Assembly: GCA_029448655.1 (NCBI GenBank)
Contig: JACCLO010000011.1
Span: 558,001 to 622,000, forward strand
Source: Wolfiporia cocos
Lineage: Eukaryota > Basidiomycota > Agaricomycetes > Polyporales > Phaeolaceae
DNA length: 64,000 bases
Direction: 5' to 3'
Numbering within the stretch: position 1 is the stretch's first letter; each line of letters opens with the position of its first letter. Both the position numbers and the translations under genes were made by a program. The notes beneath the pieces were generated by a model. It searched no databases, was not told the origin of the DNA, and saw nothing but the letters and a program-made list of their open reading frames with translations. Shown in pieces: positions 12,316 to 20,980 of this stretch.

Positions 12316-14691
12316 TTAGACGTCCCCTCCTTTTAATGAGCTCACCCTCAACGGTAGTCGAGGATTGTCCGTGTCCGGCTCTACTGTAGGATACCAGACG
12401 CCAGCAAGGTTCCACACAATCCGAGCCTTGGTCGGCGCGAACGCAAAGTGTGATAGCAAGACGGCCAATGTCACTTCTGAAAAGTTCGAGTGAAATACGG
12501 TCATTGCATCTAACCAGGTTATAATTCCAACACTCACTGATTCCCATCTCTGCGAACTTGAAACCTCTGCATAACACAGGTGAGTGATAGCATGATCCGC
12601 CATGAACAGTGAACGGATACGTACATGCATGCCTTCGGTCCCCCGAGGAACGTTAGCCTATCATCGTGGCGTACAGTCCGCGCTCAATACGTGTACAACC
12701 GTGGACTGCATGGGCTCACATATTGGAGTATACGCCGGGTATACGTGCTTCTAAGATCTCTTTGGGCAAAGGTGACAGCCATCGCTGGGGATTCCAATCC
12801 AGTGCGTCCTCTCCCCATAGCTCCTCTGAGGTGTTGATACTTTGTATTCCGAGTGCAATTTCCGTTCCTTTCTTCAAATGGAGCTCAGTGATTAGGGTTC
12901 CGTCGACACCTCGTACGGGCATGTGCAGTGGCAGGACGACGTCTTGCTTGGGGCTGGTCAGTATGTGTAAGGGTCAGATGCGGCTGTGGTACATAGCGCG
13001 CAGACATACACGCGAGACAGTAGTGTAAGTGGCGGATACCTGCAGCATGTTCAGCCGTCGTGATACAAACGATAATCATAGTCGATCACTTGCCGTCGTA
13101 GCGTCTCTCGAATGACAGCGTCTAGATAGGGCAGTTGGTTGAGCTGGTCGTACGGTATGCCCTCAGCGGCTCCTGCTGTCAGCAGTTCATCGCGGAGCTT
13201 GTTTTGCAAGTCAGGGTGGTTGGCGAGCAATTCCAGGATGCGCGAGAGGGTGTTTGACGACGTGTCGGTTGCCCCAAACACTATTGTACTTGTACAAGCT
13301 GTTTTCAGTACGCCCTTTGGTTTCGAGAGACGTAACATCACTGACGATATCTGAGCAACTACTTCGTCTTCTGATAGTTTTTCTTGGCTAGATGCATTCT
13401 GGTTTGCCCTAACTAGTCAACCGTTTCGTCAAAACCATCAACAGAGTCAAGAGTGAAGGCATACTCAAGGTGCTCATAATATCCTTTCCTTCGCCCACTT
13501 GGTGCATCACAGTCTCATCTCCTTGATTCAACGCCGCTACCTTCGAGCTGTAAACCTCATTCGCATTATCAGACATCACGTCAACGCTATGCTTGGCAGT
13601 GCGTATATTGTGATTTGGGATAGCGTCCAGAATGCGCCGTTGTAGCCATGCAGGTCCAATCCTGGAGAGAAGTGGATAAAAAGGTGATAAGATCATGAGT
13701 CCCCGCATGGAAGGTCTAGGAGTTTTGCATTTATTCTTGTGTACTTGGTAGTATATAGATAACGCGACTTACGCTAATGCCTTCATAGCTTCACCGTATG
13801 GATCTTGCTCATCCGAGTCGAAAGAGTCGAAGGAATGACCAAGGCCACCTTGTCCGACGATCTCTAATGCGGATCTCGACATCCAGTGCAGAATGTCGAG
13901 ATCTTGCGGTCCATCGCGAACACGTTGAGAGATGGCCCCATGAAGCTGCCATGTAGTGAATAGTGGAAGTGAGTGCTGATACACGTGTACCGTATACAGA
14001 ATAACGGACCTTGTGAGCAACACTGTAAACGGTTGGCAGCAAGTATCGCATATGATTCACCGAGAATACTGGATTGAGCATCTTCCTTTGCCTCTTATGT
14101 TGCAGCCCTGCGAAAAATAGTCATTTATCATGGTCATTGGATTGAGTTCATGCGAGTACCTGCGGTGCTGACCAGCCCTGGACCAAAGACCAGCATACTT
14201 GTCCTGGAAGCGCTCAGTAATTCATCCACATCAGCGTAAGAACCGCGCAATTACGCCATGAAACCATCTGCTTCTTTGTACACCTCTGCTTCTTTTATCA
14301 ATATATTGTGTAGCGCCTTCGGATCAGAAAGGTAAAGCATAGGGCGCTACAGCTGGCGTGAATAAGGTCGCGGTCTGTACCCGCTCAAGCGACTTACACT
14401 GAACAGGCCGTGGAGCCTGACAACCAGTCCGTACCCTTTCAGCAGTTCGGCGTGAAAGTTGCCTCCATTTTTGCTGAGAAATCTCAACATGTTTCCTAGC
14501 CAGAAGGAGTCCGAGCGAGGCCCAGGAACGCTCCATATATTATATGCGCTGCCATTCCGTCGAGAGGACATCGAGGCAATCCAGATCAACAGAAGAGAGA
14601 TGCATAGTGGAAGGCACCACGACAGTGCGCTCATCGCCGATATTGCACTAGAGTACCTGCGTCTCCTGATGCTGCTTGAGTCGGTGTTCAA
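12316..14691 (-). CDS. Cytochrome P450 monooxygenase (paralogue B of facing pair)
   Basis: Close paralogue of the P450 at 4918-7248, on the opposite strand, with the same exon-intron layout. The anchor is LPLCISLLLIWIASM, then VPGPRSDSFWLGN. Motifs: KRQRKMLNPVFSVNHMR, GATDTSSNT (I-helix), RETLR (ExxR), WNPQRW, FLGGPKACIGFKFAE (haem loop). The stop TAA is at 12318-12316. All introns can be removed in frame, including the GC-AG intron following the ExxR exon (near 13095). The acceptor before the last exon is the canonical TTTTCAG. Start 14691 is the first Met; Met at about 14634 (before SALSWCLPLC) is an alternative. The C-terminal tail differs slightly from paralogue A. It looks intact; substrate unknown. 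Confidence 0.88.
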
Positions 14692-15393
14692 TGCGTGAAA
14701 CCGCGTGGATTCTCGGGGGCGAGTCGCTTTTCACTGTAGCCCGTGTGACATCCGCAGGATCACCGCGAGACCGAAACAGTTGTCGCGATCAAACCCTTCC
14801 CCCTGACTTTAGACCCTTACTCTACGACCAATCAGTGCTAGCACTCAAGTCGCGGAAATCAGGATGCCAAGGTAAGCTCCGATATGGGGACCCTCATCGA
14901 TTTCAATTGAGAAACTTACATAAGGTACAGCATGCGTGCTCATGACTGAGAAGCTGGGCTGGAGAGTTGATGACACATAGAAAAGGCGATTGAGGAGCGA
15001 CAGCCTTGAGATGAGTTATTACCCGGGATGTGCTGCCTAATGCTGTAAACCTGTATGCGAACAAATTCCCACTACTAACGTAGTGGGTCTTGTACGTGAT
15101 CGAGCTCAAACGATCGTCCGCCAGAGTTGCAGATCGGTTCAAACGTATTCACGTGAAATCCACGTGACTGCATTTTGCATTTTGCGCTCCCGTCGGTTTT
15201 TGCTTTGCTCGCCACTGTCTTGCTCCTGCTATGGTTTGCTTTTGAGTCTCCGGTCCCTACTGTTGCAATTTGGGGTCTGCGGCGTTGCCAGGGCACAGGA
15301 TGGTGCGGTGATGGCAGACTGATGACATGGTGATGGGCAAGCTAGCGGGTTGCTAGAGTTGCCGGTAGTGTACTTAAGCTGAGCGCAAGCAGA
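14692..15393. other. Spacer upstream of P450 paralogue B
   Basis: No supported gene. It marks the change from the gene-rich left part to the repeat-rich block on the right. Confidence 0.45.
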
Positions 15394-15975
15394 GTGGCTC
15401 GCCGCCAGTTTGTAACCCACCTACGTTCACTATCCTACAAAGGAGATTTGGTCCTGCGGCCACGGAATTTCCACACCTACTCCAGTTCTTCAGTATCTAT
15501 TGTGATTGATTCTCAACTTGTTGAATCAGTTATATCCTCCAGTTTTACTCTGTTTCATAGCTCTGTTTCTGTGTCCAGTGCTGTGGTCTCCTCCTATGCA
15601 TCCGGTCCTGTCATCATGCCTACCACTGGTGGCTGGTACAAGTCAAGGCTGTGCATGCCAATAGGTCCATTGTGGCCTTATGACATTGTGCTTGGTGTTG
15701 ATTGGATTACTGCTGCTAGAGCAGATCTCACCTTGTTTGCTGTCATGGAGCCTGCTCCCTCAGTGAGATCCACCCTTGATCCAACTCAGTCCTGGGCACC
15801 CTACTCTGTCAGAGCAAACAAAACATTGGTTCAACAAACATGTTTGTCCACAGGCATGATGATGCCCATAGGGCAATCATGTGAGGTACAGTACAAAAAA
15901 ATGCAGCTTTTAAATACTGTTTTACCCCTGTACCATTTCTGGCTACATTATATCCAGCTCCTGACATGTGCGTGA
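15394..15975 (+). CDS. Retropepsin-like, transposon-associated ORF
   Basis: A 193-codon frame. Two segments resemble retroviral-type aspartic proteases of retroelements. IVIDSQLVESVIS has the position and shape of the active-site segment (usually D-S/T-G-A), with Asp present but Gln in place of Gly. PYDIVLGVDWI matches the late strand motif usually written (D/E)VILGxDWL. There is no reverse transcriptase or integrase in the flanks, so this is a lone remnant or a domesticated or parasite-derived gene. Serine-rich and CpG-poor. Function not assigned. The region to 16715 continues as similar low-CpG sequence. Confidence 0.45.
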   Translation: MARRQFVTHLRSLSYKGDLVLRPRNFHTYSSSSVSIVIDSQLVESVISSSFTLFHSSVSVSSAVVSSYASGPVIMPTTGGWYKSRLCMPIGPLWPYDIVLGVDWITAARADLTLFAVMEPAPSVRSTLDPTQSWAPYSVRANKTLVQQTCLSTGMMMPIGQSCEVQYKKMQLLNTVLPLYHFWLHYIQLLTCA

Positions 15976-16316
15976 GGTTCAGGCACATGTGAGCTTGTCC
16001 ATGGCAAATCCATATTCCAACATACTCCCCTTCTGTGTAGGGTGCATCTGTCCACCAGTTGTGGTTTTTATTTCATTGCTAACATTATTTTTTAATCCCC
16101 TCATCTCTGTGCCACTAAATACTTGTGCATGCACACATTTCATCTCAGACCATTTGCCTCACTGCCTTCTTGCTTCGTAACATAGTGTCTCTGCCTCCTT
16201 CCACTGATACTGGTTTTGTACCTTCTACTACTGACATTGGAAGCTCTCAGACTTCTGTATCCAGCTCCCATATTTGAGACCTTGTAGATGGTAATGTCAG
16301 AAATGCACTAGCTGAT

Positions 16317-16715
16317 TTGGGCATTTCCTCACCCCCCTTCTCCTTCTTTCAACTTGAATATCATTACATCAACATTTCCTCAGTGTTGAATCCTAATGAT
16401 GATGCAGTTTGTCTCTTATGCCACTTGTTGACTGGAATGTGCACCACCTCTTGTGCCTCCCTACCTTCATCTTCCCAGTGCATGATCATTGCAGGCACAT
16501 GTTATCCACTGGGTGAGCTTGCAGCCAGAATTTTTGATGTGCTAGTGATGCATCTGATGTCTCCCTTGCTGTCAGGCTACTTACATGGTATTGCTCTGCC
16601 CTCATCTTCCTCTTGCATGCCACTCCACTTCCAAATGTCATTGACTTTGCTCACTAGCACATCAACATTGTGTGTGCTTGTCCCCACAACATGGTGGTCT
16701 CTCTCAAAATGTTGA
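16317..16715 (+). pseudogene. Relic ORF downstream of retropepsin-like ORF
   Basis: A 132-codon open frame with no recognised domain, in the same CpG-poor sequence as 15394-15975. It may be the degraded continuation of the same transposon-associated gene. It ends just before a solo LTR at 16724. Low certainty. Confidence 0.3.
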
Positions 16716-16723
16716 TTCCCCAT

Positions 16724-17405
16724 TGTTATGGGTCGTATACCCATTCGCTATATTCATGTCTTTGAATATATATCTGCTGCACCAAGTCTGTCTGACTTGT
16801 CATTCATGCAGTATCATTTGGTATCAAGTCTAGAGACTCAAATAATATCCAGTAAATTTCAAAGGATATGATCAGCTCAATATGCAAGTTATAGAATAAC
16901 TTGCCTAAGTCTGAGAAGTTGGTGTGCACTTTGAGGACTTAGTTGTTAAGGGCTCAAGAATATACTGAGTGAAGTTTCCTTTGTTTGAGAATGAGTATAA
17001 GACTCTTGTTATTACAACAAGGTCAAGCTGAAGAGCCTCAACCATAGTTACACAAGTTTATATACTACACTGAGTGTTTAGCATCCCATGCATCCCGGAT
17101 GCCACTGCTACTATATATGACCTAGTCTGAAATGTATGATGAATATGCAGTGATATATCTGTAATGATAGATTGTAATGATAGGGGTATGGCAGTTGAAC
17201 ACCATCAGTCAAGCATAAGATAAATATGAAATGGTGACAGAGTTGGATCTGTCAGTCCTGAAATGACATCAATAAGCTAGTACAATTGGGGTTAAGCCCA
17301 ATGAGACCACAAATCCCAGGGGTGTTGGTTGTGCAACAAGTCCCTGTATTGTATTCACCCAGTGGTAAGTTCTGTGAGTATGCAAAAAATAAAATGTCTG
17401 TAACA
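16724..17405 (-). mobile_element. Solo LTR-A with TSD CCCAT
   Basis: A 682 bp copy of the LTR found at both ends of the gypsy element (18290-26751), in reverse orientation: TGTTATGGG at the left and CTGTAACA at the right. Flanked by a perfect 5 bp duplication CCCAT (16719-16723 and 17406-17410). It is diverged, with many CpG sites changed to TpG or CpA. A solo LTR arises by recombination between the two LTRs of an inserted element. Confidence 0.9.
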
Positions 17406-17504
17406 CCCATACAGTGACAATTCTGTCACTCATTGTTTTGATGGATTTGAACAACTGAAAAAACCTGCACTTCTAATGCTCACCCATGGTCATGGGTTAG
17501 ATGT

Positions 17505-17796
17505 TGTTACAGGTCATATACCTGTTTTCTATATTCAAGTCCATGAATATAATGGTGAGCTAGGCTCAAGCCACTTTGTTCAATATTCTTTAGAGAATAT
17601 ATTCAATAGACAAGTTTGATGTAAGGGCTTGCCTATAGTCTTATAAGTCAATGGGCGCTTTGTCTTCTAGAGCTTGGCAAATATTGAGTGTTACAATCTT
17701 CACTTTTGATGCACACAGAACTCACCATTGCTCAAGTATAATACAGGGACTTGTCATGCAACTGACCCCCTGGAGGCTTGTGACTCTACTGGGCAT
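17505..17796. mobile_element. Chimeric LTR-A fragments
   Basis: A minus-oriented LTR-A end (TGTTACAGGTCATATACC at 17505) runs into a plus-oriented LTR-A start (TGTTACAATC, about 17689, followed by CAGAACTCACCATTG). These are rearranged old copies. No clear target duplication. Confidence 0.6.
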
Positions 17797-18289
17797 TGTT
17801 ACGGGTCGTATACCCATTCGTATATTCTGTCATGAATATAATCAGTTCTTCTGCACGTAGCTCTAGTTCAGCTAATGCAAGGCAAATCTGTCTTGAATAA
17901 GCCTTTGGACCCTAAGTCTATGACTTCAGGAGACCGGTCAATATCCAATACACATTAGAGGATATAATCTGTTCTGGAGCAAGTCTTTGTAGAATATAAG
18001 ACTTGCCTAAGTCCGAGAAGTCGGTGTGCACTCTGAGGACTTAGTCACTTTGAGAGCTCAGTGAATACCGAGCATAGTTTCCTACATTTAAAAATGAGTA
18101 TAAGACTCTTGTTTATACAACAAGGTCGAGCTGAAGAGCCTCGACGATAAGTACATAGGTTTATATATTATGTTATGTTTCCGGGGTCAAGCCAGTCCCA
18201 GATGTCACCGATGCTATCTACGCTATAGTGTGAGATGTTCGATATGTATGTAGTGATATATCTGAAATGATAGATAGAAATGATGATGG
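17797..18289 (-). mobile_element. Older LTR-A, left part, interrupted by the gypsy element
   Basis: A reverse-oriented LTR-A starts with TGTTACGGGTCG at 17797 and stops at 18289, exactly where the complete element begins. It resumes at 26757. The two parts together (493 + 217 bp) make about 710 bp, the full LTR length. The young element therefore jumped into an older LTR of its own family. Confidence 0.85.
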
Positions 18290-18997
18290 TGTTACGGTTA
18301 TTTTGAATTTTCCAGACGCTGGCAGAACTCACCATAGGGTGAATACGATACAGGGACTTGTTGCGTAACCAACCCCCTGGCTACTCGTGATTCTACTGGG
18401 TGCATCCCCAGTTGTACTAGCATGAAGGGCGCGTTTCATCTTTGGCAGATCCAACTCTGCCACCGTTTCATGTTTATCATTTATTAACTGATAGATGGCG
18501 TTCAACCGCCATCATTCCTATCTATCGTCTCGGATATATCACTACATACTTATCAAACGTTTGGTACTATAGCGTAGATAGTAGCGGTGACATCTGGGAC
18601 AGGCTTGACCCCTAAAAACTAACGTAGTATATAAACTCGTGTACTTACTGTCGAGGCTCTTCAGCTCGACCTTGTTGTATAAACAAGAAGTCTTATACTC
18701 GTTCTCAAACGTAGGAAACTACGCTCAGTATTTCTCACTCGAGCAACCGAACGACTAAGTCCTCGAAGTGCACACTGACTTCTCGGACTTAGGCAAGTCT
18801 TATATTCTATTAGACTCACACCTGAACAGATTATATCCTCTAACGCGTATTGGATATTATACAATCTCCTAGGAACTTCACCTAGGACCTGAAGGCATCT
18901 AACGAGTATTTGCCTTGCATACGGCTATACGCCTACGTGCAGAAGAACGATCTATATTCGCGACTCGAATATACGAACGGGTATTCGACCCGTAACA
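18290..18997 (+). repeat. 5' LTR of gypsy element (LTR-A type copy)
   Basis: 708 bp, TGTTACGG start and CCCGTAACA end. It contains the promoter region; I do not assign a firm TATA box. Confidence 0.93.
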
Positions 18998-19043
18998 GAA
19001 GGTCGAGCTTATCACACCCTCACCTACCACGGTGTAAGGGCAC

Positions 19044-20891
19044 ATGATATTTGGACCAGAATTCCCAGCACGACTGATTGAACTCTTGCCTGAGGACATT
19101 CAGGGAGTCTACAGACTCAACCAATACGAGTGGACTGACACCATTGGAGCCTTCCGTAACCGTGGAGGAATTGTTGTCATCCCCAGAGAAGATAGGGCAT
19201 CGAAGTGGGTACAAGTATACCCCTCCGCAGGAACGACCGCTTGGGAAATAACGCGTGAAGCGTTCGAACGATTCGGAGAAATCCCTCCAATGTCAACCGC
19301 GACGTTGACCGAAAACGAAACCGAAACCATCAACAGAACCTTCGATGCCGATGGAAATACGAATCAGCCTTCGGGCGCCACAGGAATGGCAGGAATTGAG
19401 CGCATCGGAGATGATGGAAGAAATCCTGGAAACTTTACAGGAACAGATAACAGCCAGACCGGAGGACAGGACCCTCCAGGATTTATATCTGCTTTTGCGC
19501 AGAGTGGGATTGGGCCTATGGCTGGAGGAACAAACCTCTTTGGAAACCCCCCACAGAACGCACCCGGAATGGGTAGCGGAGGAGATCCGTCTTGGACTAG
19601 CCCAAGCGGAGGAATGGGAACGACAAACCCAGGAACATGGCCTTCAGGCCTATTTGGACGAACCTCCGCAGGTACAGGCGGAGGAGGACTGGGAGGAAAC
19701 TTCGGACTCGGAGGAGGGAATCCCCCCCCTCCTGGAGGACTCGGAGGAGGAACCCCCACGAACCCCGGAGGAGGAAACCCTGGAGGGAACCCAGGGAACC
19801 CCGGAGGAAACCCAGGAAACCCGGGTGGAGGATACCCGGGAGGAGGAGGACCCCCAGGAGGGCCTCCACCACCGAATGCGCCACAGCCCCAACCTCCAGC
19901 GCCGAACCCGTACTACCGACCCCCAATGATAAAGATCAATCCCCCAGACGTATTCGACGGGGAACGATCCGACATGCAGAACTTCATAAACCAGTGCAAT
20001 TCCTGGTTTACGATGTACGAAACGTCGTTCCAGAACGACGTTCAGAGAGTGATCTTTATCCTCTCTTATATTTCGAACAAGGGGAAAACGGGCCAATGGA
20101 AACAGAATTATCACCGGGTTTATACGAACCCCCAGACGAAACGATTCTTCCCGCCTAGTCTTGCACAATTTGATGCAGACTTCCAGAAAGCCTTCGGAGC
20201 CATCGAAGAGGTACAGAAAGCGCGGAAGAAAATCCTGGACGTAACCCAGGACAGAAAGGACATCGATGATTATATCACCGAGTTCAACAACTTGGCCGGG
20301 AAGGCCCAGTACGATCGATACAGCGCGGACGGAAACGCGTTGCTCATAACCCTCTTCGAGAAAGGGTTACCCGAACATACGACCCGATACATCATCGGCG
20401 TTCGGCCGCTACCAGCAACCATTGATGAATGGCAGTCCGCTGCCTCGTACTATGAAAATACGTACAAGATATTCTTGAAACGGGATAAACCGTTTGTCAA
20501 GAAAAAGGCGTGGCAAGCCTCGAACCAGCATAACGGACGCACTAGTGCTCCACAGGCACCCGCACCGAAAGATCCGAATGCGATGGATGTAGATCGAATG
20601 ACCACCCAGGAAAGGGACGATCACATCAAGAAGGGAAAATGTTTCACCTGTCATCAGCCAGGGCATATGTCGCGAGACTGCCCGAAGAGGCCAAGGAAGC
20701 CAGCCCGCCCTAGGCGGACTACTCGAAAAACCGAAGAAGAAGAAGCCGAGCAAGAAGCTCGCATTGAAGAAGTCTCTGAAGAAGAGACTGAATACATCAC
20801 CGCTAACAGAGCGGTCACAGCAATTAGGGCTCTGAAAGCCAAGAACCCCGAGCTCCTAGCACGGCTCGTAGAAGAACAGGATTTTGCCTAG
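19044..20891 (+). CDS. gag: Gag capsid/nucleocapsid protein of gypsy element
   Basis: 615 codons. It forms the particle that packages element RNA. The N-terminal 110 residues are globular. A Gly/Pro/Asn-rich linker (about residues 115-290) follows, then a capsid-like helical segment (IKINPPDVFDGERSDMQNFI and onward to about residue 480). Near the C-terminus there is a CCHC zinc knuckle CFTCHQPGHMSRDC and a basic then acidic tail. The length is longer than many fungal Gags because of the low-complexity linker. The TAG stop is at 20889-20891. Start 19044 is the first Met after the 5' LTR. Confidence 0.9.
   Translation: MIFGPEFPARLIELLPEDIQGVYRLNQYEWTDTIGAFRNRGGIVVIPREDRASKWVQVYPSAGTTAWEITREAFERFGEIPPMSTATLTENETETINRTFDADGNTNQPSGATGMAGIERIGDDGRNPGNFTGTDNSQTGGQDPPGFISAFAQSGIGPMAGGTNLFGNPPQNAPGMGSGGDPSWTSPSGGMGTTNPGTWPSGLFGRTSAGTGGGGLGGNFGLGGGNPPPPGGLGGGTPTNPGGGNPGGNPGNPGGNPGNPGGGYPGGGGPPGGPPPPNAPQPQPPAPNPYYRPPMIKINPPDVFDGERSDMQNFINQCNSWFTMYETSFQNDVQRVIFILSYISNKGKTGQWKQNYHRVYTNPQTKRFFPPSLAQFDADFQKAFGAIEEVQKARKKILDVTQDRKDIDDYITEFNNLAGKAQYDRYSADGNALLITLFEKGLPEHTTRYIIGVRPLPATIDEWQSAASYYENTYKIFLKRDKPFVKKKAWQASNQHNGRTSAPQAPAPKDPNAMDVDRMTTQERDDHIKKGKCFTCHQPGHMSRDCPKRPRKPARPRRTTRKTEEEEAEQEARIEEVSEEETEYITANRAVTAIRALKAKNPELLARLVEEQDFA
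19345..19929 (+). CDS. Overlapping alternative-frame ORF inside gag
   Basis: 194 codons in the +1 frame relative to gag, over the Gly-rich linker of Gag. The product would be acidic and helix-prone (for example EEILETLQEQI, LYLLLRRVGL) with many Glu residues. Part of this follows mechanically from GGA repeats being read as GAG/GAA in the shifted frame. I cannot tell whether it is translated. Confidence 0.25.
   Translation: MPMEIRISLRAPQEWQELSASEMMEEILETLQEQITARPEDRTLQDLYLLLRRVGLGLWLEEQTSLETPHRTHPEWVAEEIRLGLAQAEEWERQTQEHGLQAYLDEPPQVQAEEDWEETSDSEEGIPPLLEDSEEEPPRTPEEETLEGTQGTPEETQETRVEDTREEEDPQEGLHHRMRHSPNLQRRTRTTDPQ
20827..20891 (+). other. Gag-pol overlap, predicted -1 frameshift region
   Basis: The pol frame is open from just after a TAG at about 20824-20826 and overlaps the end of gag by about 65 bases in the -1 frame. 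Just before the gag stop, the TTT codon in GAT-TTT-GCC could slip back one base. No classic X-XXY-YYZ heptamer is seen. Reinitiation at Met 20981 is the alternative. Confidence 0.5.
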
Positions 20892-20980
20892 GAGGGAAGC
20901 TCACGGTCTTACCCTCCGAGAAAGCAGCACATGTAATTACCTCGTTCGAGAAGAATCGATCCCTCTTCATCCCGGTAATC

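Noticed and set aside
1851..14691. A secondary metabolite cluster made of three P450s and glutathione synthetase
   Set aside because: No core synthase, transporter or regulator is present, and glutathione synthetase is a housekeeping gene.
19364..19929. Long minus-strand open frames opposite gag
   Set aside because: They mirror the GGA/CCT-rich linker of gag and have only low-complexity products.
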